From assembly GCF_007830545.1 (NCBI RefSeq), contig NZ_VLLF01000001.1:310001-374000 (forward strand): a DNA stretch of 64,000 nt, in the 5' to 3' direction. The translations under genes and the position numbers were made by a program. Source of the stretch: Roseibium hamelinense (GTDB lineage: Bacteria > Pseudomonadota > Alphaproteobacteria > Rhizobiales > Stappiaceae). Within the stretch, counting starts at the first letter, position 1; the number at the start of each line of letters is the position of its first letter. The notes below the pieces were generated by a model that was not told the DNA's origin, did not search any database, and saw nothing but the letters and a program-made list of their open reading frames with translations. Below are positions 27,221 through 36,013 of the stretch, in pieces.

Positions 27221-27694
27221 TTATTCGACGATGATCAGGGGTTCGCCGAACTCAACCGGCTGCGCATCTTCAACGAAAATCTCTTTGACTGTGCCGGACT
27301 TGGTGGCCGGGATATGGTTCATGGTTTTCATGGCTTCCACGATCAGGATCGTCTGGCCTTCCGACACCGTGTCGCCGATCTCGACAAAGCGGCGGGCGCC
27401 GGGCTCGGGTGCCAGATAGGCGGTGCCGACCATCGGCGATGTAATTGTGCCCGGATGCGGTCCGCTGGCGGCCGGTTGCGCAGGCGCGTCGGAGGCAGGT
27501 GCTGCTGCGGGTTGCGGCGCCGGAGCGGCAGCCGGCTGTGCAAAGGAGACCGGTGCGTCGATGTGCAATTGCCGCGCCACGCGAATGCGGAAATCGTCTT
27601 GTTCCAGCTCAATCTCGCTGAGATTGGTCTCGTCCAGCAGGACGGCCAGATCGCGGATCAGGGCCGTGTCAAATTTCTTGTTATCTTTGGACAT
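27221..27694 (-). CDS. accB: Biotin carboxyl carrier protein of acetyl-CoA carboxylase
   Basis: 157 residues from ATG 27694 ([20 protein letters not shown]). An N-terminal helical part is followed by an Ala/Pro linker (about residues 52-78). The biotinyl domain starts near [16 protein letters not shown] and has EAMKTMNHI with the biotinylated Lys at 123. It carries carboxybiotin between AccC and AccAD. The open frame continues far upstream of this start but is low-complexity and not conserved-looking. Confidence 0.96.
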   Translation of the reverse strand: MSKDNKKFDTALIRDLAVLLDETNLSEIELEQDDFRIRVARQLHIDAPVSFAQPAAAPAPQPAAAPASDAPAQPAASGPHPGTITSPMVGTAYLAPEPGARRFVEIGDTVSEGQTILIVEAMKTMNHIPATKSGTVKEIFVEDAQPVEFGEPLIIVE

Positions 27695-27973
27695 GTTACA
27701 TGGCTTTCGTGTTCGGGCCGCATGACACTTGCATCGGTGGTTTTGCAGCGCGGCCCGGGACGGGCCATGGCTCGTTGTGGCGGACCGATCTGCCTGCCAC
27801 GCGGCGCTGTTTCCACTCATACACACGCTCGGCGTGGCCCTTTGTTTTTTAATTGAAGGGCCAGACGCATAAAAACATGGCCCGGCAATACACGTGCGGG
27901 CCATGCACCTTATAGGGATTGATTTGAGCGAGGAAAAGCCCCGATCTTAGGTGACGTTAACTGCAGCTGTGAG

Positions 27974-28768
27974 TCAGCAGCTCGTCTCACCGCAATTCGA
28001 CAGGGCAGTCACCTTGGATTGCAACTGCTCGTAACCGACGGCCCCCATGACAACCTCGTCGCCGATGACATATGACGGTGTTCCGGTCAGCCCCAGACGG
28101 TTGGCCAGGCTATAGACCTCCTCAATGGTTTGACCGGCTTCATCGCTGGCCATCGCTTGCTGCAGCTCGGCTTCGTCCAGGCCGACATCAAGCGCGACTT
28201 TCATGGCCGAAGCCCGGTTTGCCTGCCCGCGTTGCATCAGCAGGCCTTCATGGAATTCGCCGTATTTTTCCGGGGCAACCGAATTGACGGCAACAGCCAC
28301 CTGGGCCGCCTCAACCGAACCTTGGCCAAGAACCGGAAACTCCTTGAGCACGATGCGCAGGTCCGGGTTTTCCTCAATCAGTTTGACCATGTCGCCATGG
28401 GCGCGCTTGCAATAGCCGCAATTGTAATCGAAGAACTCGACCAGCGTGATCGAGCCTTCCGGGTTGCCCAGCACGGCCTGACGGCTTGAATTGAACAAAA
28501 CATCGGATGCGTCGCTCAAGGCTTGCTGGCGTGCGGCTTGTTCTGCCTCTTGCTGGCGCCGGTCCAGCTCGTTGAGCGCATCGGCAATCACCTCAGGGTT
28601 CTGGAGAAGATATTCCCGGACGATGGTTTCGACTTCTGAGCGGTCAAGATCTTGAGCGCTGGCCGGTATTGCGGCAGCCGAGGCGATCAGAACCGTTCCC
28701 AGAACGGTGCCGGCTGTTTTGAGACCAAAGCGGCGGAATGCGCTGCAAGCGCGCGAAATCAGGCTCAT
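27974..28768 (-). CDS. DsbA-family thiol:disulfide oxidoreductase
   Basis: 264 residues from ATG 28768, preceded by GAAGGAG at 6 nt. A signal peptide covers about 1-39 (TVLGTVLIASAAAIPASAQ). A helical N-terminal region rich in Gln and Ala (50-90) resembles the dimerisation part of Com1/ScsC-like proteins. The thioredoxin-fold domain has VEFFDYNCGYC with the CGYC active site at 117-120 and a cis-Pro loop TGTPSYVIG. It acts in periplasmic disulfide formation or isomerisation. Two more cysteines sit at the extreme C-terminus (NCGETSC). It lies 29 nt after the M48 peptidase gene and is probably cotranscribed with it. Confidence 0.9.
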   Translation of the reverse strand: MSLISRACSAFRRFGLKTAGTVLGTVLIASAAAIPASAQDLDRSEVETIVREYLLQNPEVIADALNELDRRQQEAEQAARQQALSDASDVLFNSSRQAVLGNPEGSITLVEFFDYNCGYCKRAHGDMVKLIEENPDLRIVLKEFPVLGQGSVEAAQVAVAVNSVAPEKYGEFHEGLLMQRGQANRASAMKVALDVGLDEAELQQAMASDEAGQTIEEVYSLANRLGLTGTPSYVIGDEVVMGAVGYEQLQSKVTALSNCGETSC

Positions 28769-28797
28769 CAAGTGCTCCTTCGGGGCAGGGGGCAATG

Positions 28798-30216
28798 TCA
28801 ACGGCCCCGATCCAATTGCGGTGGTTGATACGACACAATATCATCGGCCTGAAGCCATGACGGTGAGCCGCGCTTCAAATTCTGTTGAGCGCGTGCGGCA
28901 TAGCGTTTTGCTCCTGCAAAATCGCCCCGCACCATAAGGCCTTTTGCAGTGGCCAAATCGGCCTCGGCGCGCTCGCCTTGGCGGGAGTGGGCAATGGCAA
29001 GCTGGCTATAGGCCACGCCTGAGTTCGGGTCACGCTGAATGGCCTGTTTGAGAACGCGTTCGGCTTCTGGCAGGTTGGCCGGATTGTTTGCGCCGACCAG
29101 GGCATATCCCAGCCAAACCATGAACTGCGGTTCATTTGGTTTGATCGAAAGCGCCCGGCGAAACGGCGCAATGGCCGCTTTCGGGTTTCCGCCCTCCAGA
29201 AGCGCCTGGCCCTTGAGTTCATGGAAATAGGCATTGTTTGGATGTTGCCGGATCAATTTGTCAATGTCCGGCACAGCGCCCTTGCCGCGGCTTTTCATGG
29301 CTGCAATCGCGCGGGCGTATTGCGCAGGCAAGCTCTTGTCCGAGCGTGGGTATGCCCGTGCAACGGCCTTGGGGTGACTGGTGTAAGCGCGCAGTTTCGC
29401 CCGCACCATATCGTGTCTGTACTGAAAGACCGGATCTTCCGCCTTATTGAAAAATTTGCTTTTTTGGGCCTCGTTCTCCAGCGCTGAAAAACGCTCGCGG
29501 GCCATCGGGTGGCTCTGGGCATAAGGGTCTGCATAGCGTGAACTGAACAATTGCTGCTCGGCCATCCGCTCGAAAGTCTTCAGCATGCCCCGTGCGCTCT
29601 GGCCGGTTGCTTCGAGATATTTCAACGCAGCTCGGTCCGCCGCCGATTCCTCGCCGCGCTGATAGGCCAGCAAGGAACGCTGTCCGATCGACCCTGCGCC
29701 GAGTGTGGCGGCCACGCCGCCCTGGGTCACACCGCCGGAACCGGCTGCGGCGCCCGCGGCCACAGCCCCAGCGCCCAACAACATGCCGATGACCGACATA
29801 ACGGCGGCGTTTGAAGCGGCTGCGCGAACGCGCACAAGATGGCGGCCTGCGATGTGCCCGCTTTCGTGGGCGATCACTCCGATGACCTCGCCGGGTGTTT
29901 CTGCTTCCATCAAAACACCGACATTGATGAACATCCGCCGGGAATCTGGAACAAAGGCATTGAAGGCTTTGTCGTTGACGAGAATGATCTGCGGCTCGCT
30001 GCTTGCTATGCCGGCCGCCCGGAAGATCGGTTTGGCGTAGTCGCGCAGCAGTTCTTCCGTTTCCGCATCGCGGACCAGCGAGATTTTGCCGCGCTGCGCG
30101 GATGCCGGGGCAGGGGCCAGCGGCACAAGAAGTGCTGCCGCCAGCAGCATCGAGAGGCCCTTCCGAAGCAGCCCATGTGGCCGGTTCTGTTTATGAGACG
30201 TAAGAAAACCTGTCAT
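28798..30216 (-). CDS. M48-family metalloprotease with TPR-like repeats (BepA-like)
   Basis: 472 residues from ATG 30216. A signal peptide covers about 1-41 (LSMLLAAALLVPLAPAPASAQ). The zinc motif HESGH is at 117-121 and the third ligand lies in RGEESAADRAALKYL. A Gly/Ala-rich hydrophobic insertion (MLLGAGAVAAGAAAGSGG) sits between them. The C-terminal half holds TPR-like helical pairs such as HELKGQALLEGGNPKAAIAPFRRALSI. BepA-type proteins act in the periplasm on outer membrane assembly intermediates. Pairing with a DsbA-like gene supports an envelope quality-control role, by inference. Confidence 0.9.
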   Translation of the reverse strand: MTGFLTSHKQNRPHGLLRKGLSMLLAAALLVPLAPAPASAQRGKISLVRDAETEELLRDYAKPIFRAAGIASSEPQIILVNDKAFNAFVPDSRRMFINVGVLMEAETPGEVIGVIAHESGHIAGRHLVRVRAAASNAAVMSVIGMLLGAGAVAAGAAAGSGGVTQGGVAATLGAGSIGQRSLLAYQRGEESAADRAALKYLEATGQSARGMLKTFERMAEQQLFSSRYADPYAQSHPMARERFSALENEAQKSKFFNKAEDPVFQYRHDMVRAKLRAYTSHPKAVARAYPRSDKSLPAQYARAIAAMKSRGKGAVPDIDKLIRQHPNNAYFHELKGQALLEGGNPKAAIAPFRRALSIKPNEPQFMVWLGYALVGANNPANLPEAERVLKQAIQRDPNSGVAYSQLAIAHSRQGERAEADLATAKGLMVRGDFAGAKRYAARAQQNLKRGSPSWLQADDIVSYQPPQLDRGR

Positions 30217-30395
30217 ATCGCTCGGATCGGTGTTTTTTGTTTTCCTCGGGCGGTCAATACCGGCCCGGTCCAGTTGCGCAAGACCGTAGGTTCGCGGTTG
30301 AAACGGGTCAAGCACAGGGCGGATTACTTTTCTGCCAGCATCCTGTAAGTACCAAGACTTCTTACCCGAATTTGCATGTCGATTTGGAGCGCTTT

Positions 30396-31559
30396 ATGAC
30401 CGGTCACCGCCTTTTTCCATCCAAACGAAGCGATGTCGCGCCGTTTTTGGCCATGGACGTTTTGGCGCGGGCAGCCGAATTGGAGAAACAAGGCCGTCGG
30501 ATCATTCACATGGAAGTTGGCCAGCCAGCGGCTCCGGCGCCAAAAGCGGCCCGCGCCGCAGCAGCTGCGGCTCTGGTTGACGGCAAGCTCGGATATACCG
30601 AAGCGCGCGGCATTTCTGCGTTGCGCCACCGGCTGGTCACCCACTATCACGATACCTATGGGGTTCGTGTGCCGGAAAACCGGGTAATGGCGACAACCGG
30701 TTCTTCAGCCGGTTTCAATCTCGCGTTTCTGGCCGCGTTCGATCCGGGCGACCGGATCGTTCTAACTGCTCCCGGCTACCCGGCGTATCGCAACATCATC
30801 AAGGCGCTCGGGCTTGTTCCGGTCGAGGTCGAAGTGAGCGCCGAGACCCGGTGGAGCCTGACACCGGAGTTGATCCGGAAGGCCGAAAAGGAGGGGCCGG
30901 TCGCGGGTGTGCTGGTTGCAAGTCCGGCCAATCCGACCGGAACCATGATGACGCCTGAGGCGCTGGCGGAGCTGGTCACTTTCTGCGAATCCAACGGCAT
31001 CTGGTTCATATCGGACGAGATCTATCACGGCCTGGTGTTTTCCGGGACCCAGGCAACGGCGCTTTCGACGTCGCACAACGCGATTATCATCAACAGCTTT
31101 TCAAAATACTATTGTATGACCGGATGGCGGATTGGCTGGATGGTGCTGCCGGAGTGCCTCGTTCGCCCGGCGGAACGCATAGCGCAAAGCCTCTATATTT
31201 CACCGCCCGAAATCTCGCAGATTGCGGCGGCGGCGGCGCTCGACGCCCATGAGGAACTGGATCTGGTGCGCGCGGGATATGCTGAAAACCGGGCATTTTT
31301 GCTGGAGGCCTTGCCACAGATCGGCTTTGATGACCTTCTGCCGGTTGATGGCGCTTTCTACATCTACGCAAACACCAGCCGGTTTGCGCCCGTAAGCCTT
31401 GATTTTACCCAGCGGATGCTTGAAGAAGCCGGTGTTGCGGCAACGCCAGGCGCCGATTTTGATCCGGTGCATGGCGCTGAATACACCCGGTTTTCTTTCG
31501 CCGGCAGTTTGGCGGACATGCAAGAGGCTGTTGAGCGCCTGAAGGCCTGGTTAGGTTAG
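30396..31559 (+). CDS. Class I/II pyridoxal-phosphate aminotransferase
   Basis: 387 residues from ATG 30396, which follows TGGAG at about 6 nt. A longer in-frame start at 30237 is not supported. Fold-type I features: MEVGQPAAPAPK, TTGSSAGFNLAFLAAFDPGD, SPANPTGTMM, FISDEIYHGL and the PLP lysine in NSFSKYYCMTGWRIGW (about residue 236). The family includes aspartate and other amino acid aminotransferases; the substrate is not decidable here. It is divergent from the M48 gene with about 180 nt between their starts. Confidence 0.92.
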   Translation: MTGHRLFPSKRSDVAPFLAMDVLARAAELEKQGRRIIHMEVGQPAAPAPKAARAAAAAALVDGKLGYTEARGISALRHRLVTHYHDTYGVRVPENRVMATTGSSAGFNLAFLAAFDPGDRIVLTAPGYPAYRNIIKALGLVPVEVEVSAETRWSLTPELIRKAEKEGPVAGVLVASPANPTGTMMTPEALAELVTFCESNGIWFISDEIYHGLVFSGTQATALSTSHNAIIINSFSKYYCMTGWRIGWMVLPECLVRPAERIAQSLYISPPEISQIAAAAALDAHEELDLVRAGYAENRAFLLEALPQIGFDDLLPVDGAFYIYANTSRFAPVSLDFTQRMLEEAGVAATPGADFDPVHGAEYTRFSFAGSLADMQEAVERLKAWLG

Positions 31560-31685
31560 CCTCACCAGACTTTCTGGCCGGGCCATCGCGGCCACGCGGT
31601 CCGTCCGGGCCTATCCCGGTCTTTTCACGGGTCGGGCAGCACAAACGTCCCTTCTGGCAGATCTATCTGTTTTGGAGGGAGATAC

Positions 31686-32492
31686 ATGCCGCCACTAATC
31701 AAACACAGTTGCTTATGCGCATTGGCGTTCGCAGGGGCAATCGGCTCGACGAACGTTCTGGCAAATGGTGCCGTCATCATGACGTCTGCGATCTGCCAGG
31801 ACCCGCGGGATGCAATCGACACGCTTTGGGTGTCGCGGCGTTATGGCGCAAACGACGTCTACTTCATGACAGATTTTGGCAATGTCCTGGCAATGGACAG
31901 TGCCCAAGCACTCGATGGCTTTGAAAACCTATATGTGGTGTCGCATGGCAACGCGGATGAGATCGGAGATATCGCAAAAGCGGATTTTGCAGGGTTTCTT
32001 CATGCCGCCCATCCATCAACACCCGCGACTGTTTATTTCGACAGCTGCAGCGCAGCCGTGGGAAACAACACGGTCCTTAAACTAACAAATGGACAGTATG
32101 GCGGAGAGGTGAAGGCGCTTTATGGCCCAAGAGGAGATTGCCAGCTCGTCGGAAACAACAATCCCGATGTTGCCAGCGCAGAGAACCGGTATGACGTGCA
32201 GCTTCTTCCGGGGAACCAGTCGGCAGCTGTAATCGGTAACATCATGAAGATCTGGGAAGAAGCAGAGTACGTCGATAGCGGCATGACATGGCAAGCAGCG
32301 TGCGAAACCTACACCGCTCAGCCGGATATGGCCTCACTCAATACGTTCCGTCTCGCTGTCCAGGACAAGTTTTTGAACGCATCGATCTATCCTGAAGGTG
32401 AAAGCCACAACTACGGGCTTCTCATTCAATGGAACACAGGCGGGACGAATTTCTTCCAATGCGGACAGGCAAATGGTGTCGATTGCCCCTAG
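31686..32492 (+). CDS. Secreted protein with clan-CD (caspase-like) His/Cys motifs
   Basis: 268 residues. A signal peptide covers about 1-27 (SCLCALAFAGAIGSTNVLA). Two strand-motif pairs recall clan-CD cysteine peptidases: NLYVVSHGN (His87-Gly88) and TVYFDSCSAA (Cys121), each preceded by a hydrophobic strand. Asn, Gly and Cys-rich stretches follow, with Cys at 37, 152, 206, 259 and 267 that could form disulfides after export. No known family was recognised with certainty. The ribosome site GGAGGG is strong and spaced about 7 nt. Alternatives: a non-catalytic secreted protein in which the resemblance is accidental. It converges on rne. Confidence 0.7.
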   Translation: MPPLIKHSCLCALAFAGAIGSTNVLANGAVIMTSAICQDPRDAIDTLWVSRRYGANDVYFMTDFGNVLAMDSAQALDGFENLYVVSHGNADEIGDIAKADFAGFLHAAHPSTPATVYFDSCSAAVGNNTVLKLTNGQYGGEVKALYGPRGDCQLVGNNNPDVASAENRYDVQLLPGNQSAAVIGNIMKIWEEAEYVDSGMTWQAACETYTAQPDMASLNTFRLAVQDKFLNASIYPEGESHNYGLLIQWNTGGTNFFQCGQANGVDCP

Positions 32493-32513
32493 ATCGGTTC
32501 AGCCGGATATAAA

Positions 32514-32541
32514 GAAACGGCGGCTCATGGGCCGCCGTTTC
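32514..32541 (-). terminator. Terminator hairpin of rne (probably bidirectional)
   Basis: Stem GAAACGGCGGC/GCCGCCGTTTC, 11 bp with a 6-nt loop. It sits between the converging secreted-protein gene and rne. On the minus strand it is followed by TTTATATCC. Confidence 0.75.
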
Positions 32542-32563
32542 CTGTCAGTTTGCCGAGCGCCTT

Positions 32564-35353
32564 TCAGAAGAATGACCGGCGTTGCCACCATCCTCCGCGC
32601 TTCGGTTTCTTCTCGTCTTCCGTTTCCGAGCTTGTCTCACTGGTGACCGTTGGTTCCTTCGGAGCTGACGGTTTGACCTCTTCAGGCTCTGCGTCGCTGT
32701 TGTCTGAAGGAGCCGAATCGGGCTCCGGTCCGGCTTTTGTGTCATCGTCAGCGGGCCCGGCGTGATCGGCCGCCCCGTTCAGCTGCGGCGCCGGGCTGGT
32801 GTCTACCTGAGATGCGCCAGCTTCTTCCGAACCAATCACCGCTCCGGTGTCTGCGGAAGCTTCTGCAGGTGGCTCTGCGGGGGTGTCTAAAAGGCTGTCG
32901 CTGTGATCAGATCCGTTCGAGGCTGCGGCAGCTTCGGACGGTGCATCTGCGCCGGTCTCGGCCGCAACTTCTTTGCTATCCTCAGCCGGCTTTTGTTGCC
33001 CGCCGTCCTGCGCATCGGTTTCGCCTGATGCGGTCTGGCCGCCATTTTCCTCGTGATCGAAGTCGCCGTTTTCGTTGCGCCGGCCACGTCTGCCGCCACG
33101 CCGGCCGCGGCGGCGCTTGCGGCGGCGGTCATCGTCGCCATCGGCGGTCTCACGCTTTTCGGTCGCATCGTCGCTATCGTCATCGCCGCTGTCGCCGTCA
33201 TCGTCTGCGGTTGCGTTATCGGAACGGGCGCTGGCCTCCGGACGGTCGTCCTGATTGCCACCCCGCCGCCGTTTCCTGCGGCGCCGGCGCTTGCGATCCC
33301 GATCTTCGGACTGATCGTCGGACGCTTCCTGTTCGCCTTCGGCCTCCACATCCGGTTCAGGCTCGTCTTCAATCTCGATCGTGTGCGGTTGAATGATCGG
33401 AGCCTGCGGCTGCGGGTTTTCCTCCCGGTCGATTGGCGAGGTCCGCTCAAGCACATAGAGCTGCCCGTTGACCATATCGTCGGCCTGGACCTCGACCTCA
33501 ACCGCGAACCGGGTTTCAAGATCGAACAGGTTCGACCGCTTCTGGTTGAGAATGTAAAGCGCGACCGTCGTGGTGGTCCTAATTAGCAGATTGTGCGAGG
33601 CGCCTTTGAGAAGGTTGTCTTCCAGAGACCGCAGCACATGCAAAGCGACTGATTCCACCGAGCGGATCATGCCAGTTCCGCTGCAATGCGGGCAGGGGGT
33701 TGTCGAACTCTCCAAAACTCCCGTGCGCAGCCGCTGACGTGACATTTCCAATAGGCCGAAATGCGAAATCCGTCCGACTTGAATGCGAGCCCGGTCGTTC
33801 TTGAGACAGTCTTTGAGTTTGCGCTCAACCAGCCGGTTGTTCTTGTTTTCCTCCATGTCGATGAAATCGATCACGACTAGGCCGGCAAGGTCGCGCAAGC
33901 GCAGCTGGCGGGTGACTTCCTCAGCCGCCTCAAGGTTTGTTTGAAGAGCTGTGTCTTCGATATTGTGTTCGCGCGTCGACTTGCCCGAGTTCACGTCAAT
34001 CGAAACAAGGGCCTCGGTCTGGTTGATGACGATATAGCCACCCGACTTCAACGTGACCTGAGGCGAGAACATGGCATCCAGCTGAGGCTCCACGCCATAG
34101 CGGATGAACAAAGGTGAGGGGTCGCGGTACGGTTGCACGTTCTTGGCATGGCTCGGCATGAGCATGCGCATAAAGTCCTTGGCCTCGCGGTAGCCCTCGT
34201 CACCGGCGACCGAAACCTCGTCAATATCCTTGTTGTAGAGATCGCGGATCGATCTCTTGATCAAGCTGCCTTCCTCGTAAACAAGGCTTGGCGCGCTCGA
34301 TTTCAATGTCAGCTCGCGCACATTCTCCCAAAGGCGCATCAGATACTCAAAATCGCGCTTGATTTCCGCTTTGGTCCGGCTTGCGCCCGCTGTGCGCAGG
34401 ATTACGCCCATGCCTTCCGGCACATCCAGCTCGGAGGCGATTTTCTTTAAGCGCTTGCGGTCTGTCGGCTGAGTGATCTTGCGGGAAATACCGCCGCCCC
34501 GCGCGGTGTTCGGCATCAAGACCGAATACCGGCCGGCCAAAGACAGATAGGTTGTCAAAGCGGCGCCTTTGTTGCCGCGCTCTTCCTTGACGACCTGGAC
34601 CAGAATCACCTGGCGCCGCTTGATGACTTCCTGGATCTTGTATTGTTTGCGCGGGGGCTGGCGCCGTTCGGGCAATTCCTCAAGCGCATCTTCTGCACCG
34701 ACGGATTCGACCTGATCGTCGCTATCGGCCTCCTCATCGGAATCGGCTTCAGCGTCCGCCTCGTCCTTTTTGCGGCGGCTGCGGCTGCGGCGCGGTTTCG
34801 CGTCTACAGCATCGTCCGCCTCACTGCTCTCCAGATTTTGCTCTTCCGCGCTATTTTCAGTCGCTTCCGCACCGTCTTCGTCTGGACCACCAACAGAAGC
34901 GTCATCGGAATCACCGGCGCTGTCACTGACGGCAGCCGTGTCGTCGTTTTCGGCGTCGGGTGCCTCTTCGCTTACAACATCTTCCGGAGTTTCATTTTTC
35001 GCAGCACGTGTGCGCCGGCGCCTTTTCGGCTTTTCCTCGGCTTCAGGTTCGCTGTCCTGCGCAGCCTGCGAAGCTTCAGCTTCCAAAAGCGCCTGACGAT
35101 CCGCCATCGGGATTTGATAATAATCAGGGTGGATCTCGCTGAACGCGAGGAATCCGTGGCGGTTTCCGCCGTATTCCACAAAAGCCGCCTGCAGCGACGG
35201 TTCAACCCGGGTAACTTTAGCTAGATAGATGTTTCCGCGTAACTGCTTCCGGTTTGCTGCTTCAAAATCGAATTCCTCAACCCGATTTCCACGTACGACG
35301 ACGACCCGGGTCTCTTCCGGGTGGGCCGCGTCGATCAGCATTTTGTTTGCCAT
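32564..35353 (-). CDS. rne: Ribonuclease E
   Basis: 929 residues. The S1 domain begins at about 37 (RGNIYLAKVTRVEPSLQAAFVEYGG) but is interrupted at about 90-245 by a low-complexity insertion of Asp/Glu with Arg/Lys clusters, after which it resumes (IQEVIKRRQVILVQVVKEERGNKGAALTTYLSL). The DNase I-like domain has SIDVNSGKS and VVIDFIDMEENKN. The Zn-link CPHCSGTG is near 555. The C-terminal third is disordered, with Arg-rich and acidic segments for RNA and degradosome partners. The inserted S1 is usual in alphaproteobacteria. The enzyme makes the main endonucleolytic cuts in mRNA decay and rRNA/tRNA processing. Confidence 0.96.
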   Translation of the reverse strand: MANKMLIDAAHPEETRVVVVRGNRVEEFDFEAANRKQLRGNIYLAKVTRVEPSLQAAFVEYGGNRHGFLAFSEIHPDYYQIPMADRQALLEAEASQAAQDSEPEAEEKPKRRRRTRAAKNETPEDVVSEEAPDAENDDTAAVSDSAGDSDDASVGGPDEDGAEATENSAEEQNLESSEADDAVDAKPRRSRSRRKKDEADAEADSDEEADSDDQVESVGAEDALEELPERRQPPRKQYKIQEVIKRRQVILVQVVKEERGNKGAALTTYLSLAGRYSVLMPNTARGGGISRKITQPTDRKRLKKIASELDVPEGMGVILRTAGASRTKAEIKRDFEYLMRLWENVRELTLKSSAPSLVYEEGSLIKRSIRDLYNKDIDEVSVAGDEGYREAKDFMRMLMPSHAKNVQPYRDPSPLFIRYGVEPQLDAMFSPQVTLKSGGYIVINQTEALVSIDVNSGKSTREHNIEDTALQTNLEAAEEVTRQLRLRDLAGLVVIDFIDMEENKNNRLVERKLKDCLKNDRARIQVGRISHFGLLEMSRQRLRTGVLESSTTPCPHCSGTGMIRSVESVALHVLRSLEDNLLKGASHNLLIRTTTTVALYILNQKRSNLFDLETRFAVEVEVQADDMVNGQLYVLERTSPIDREENPQPQAPIIQPHTIEIEDEPEPDVEAEGEQEASDDQSEDRDRKRRRRRKRRRGGNQDDRPEASARSDNATADDDGDSGDDDSDDATEKRETADGDDDRRRKRRRGRRGGRRGRRNENGDFDHEENGGQTASGETDAQDGGQQKPAEDSKEVAAETGADAPSEAAAASNGSDHSDSLLDTPAEPPAEASADTGAVIGSEEAGASQVDTSPAPQLNGAADHAGPADDDTKAGPEPDSAPSDNSDAEPEEVKPSAPKEPTVTSETSSETEDEKKPKRGGWWQRRSFF

Positions 35354-36013
35354 TGGTATAGTTCTCCACGGCAGTGGACCCGGTCGCGCTTAAGTCGCGC
35401 CGTCCGCCCGAGGCGTCTCCTGCTGCCGTTCTGGTTTCAAAGAAGAGTGGATTGGAACCTGTTGTTTGCGGAGCCCTGCGAACACCATATGCGGCCGCCG
35501 AAACGGGGCCTGCCAATATGTTGTTCGTCATTTGCATCACGCGGTTCCTTTGGTGAGCCCGTCGGGCTCGAAATTCTTAAGCCGTTGTCTGTTCAGGACG
35601 GGAAGCAACAAAAACTTTGAACGCCCGCACTGTCTTGCGGATGTGCCCAATCCCGGAACATGTCGTCTGAGGACCGATAAAGCGCGTTCAAAAAACGCGA
35701 ATCAGACCGGCGGGACCGGGCTCTGCCTGCTGCCGAGTTCTGTAGCCGTTTATGAAGGGTGCCAAGAGTGCGCCGCGGGCGTGGCCTCAATTGTTGGCCC
35801 GAACGCGCCCCAAGTCCCTCGATGACATGTGGAAACCTTCCCAACTGCGTCATCGCGACAGGTATCGATAGCAGACCGAAATCCGTAAGGTACTATTACG
35901 TTTCTATCAGGCTGTTGGCAAGCTATGTGAAACACCCAATTCAATTTAACCTTTCCGCACTTTCTGCTATGCGGGGACATGTGGCGGTTAAATTCGGGGC
36001 CTCGAAGGGCGGT
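35354..36013. other. Intergenic region between divergent rne and the amidase gene (rne leader)
   Basis: About 660 bases. Most should be the long 5' leader of rne, which in many bacteria mediates autoregulation. A small hairpin GAGCCC-GTC-GGGCTC lies near 35560. The stretch from 35860 to 35960 is AT-rich and likely holds the amidase promoter. No gene is supported. Confidence 0.5.

Noticed and set aside
33053..33586. Plus-strand frame opposite the rne C-terminal region
   Set aside because: Hydrophobic Ala/Val/Ile text arises as the complement of the Asp/Arg-rich repeats of RNase E.
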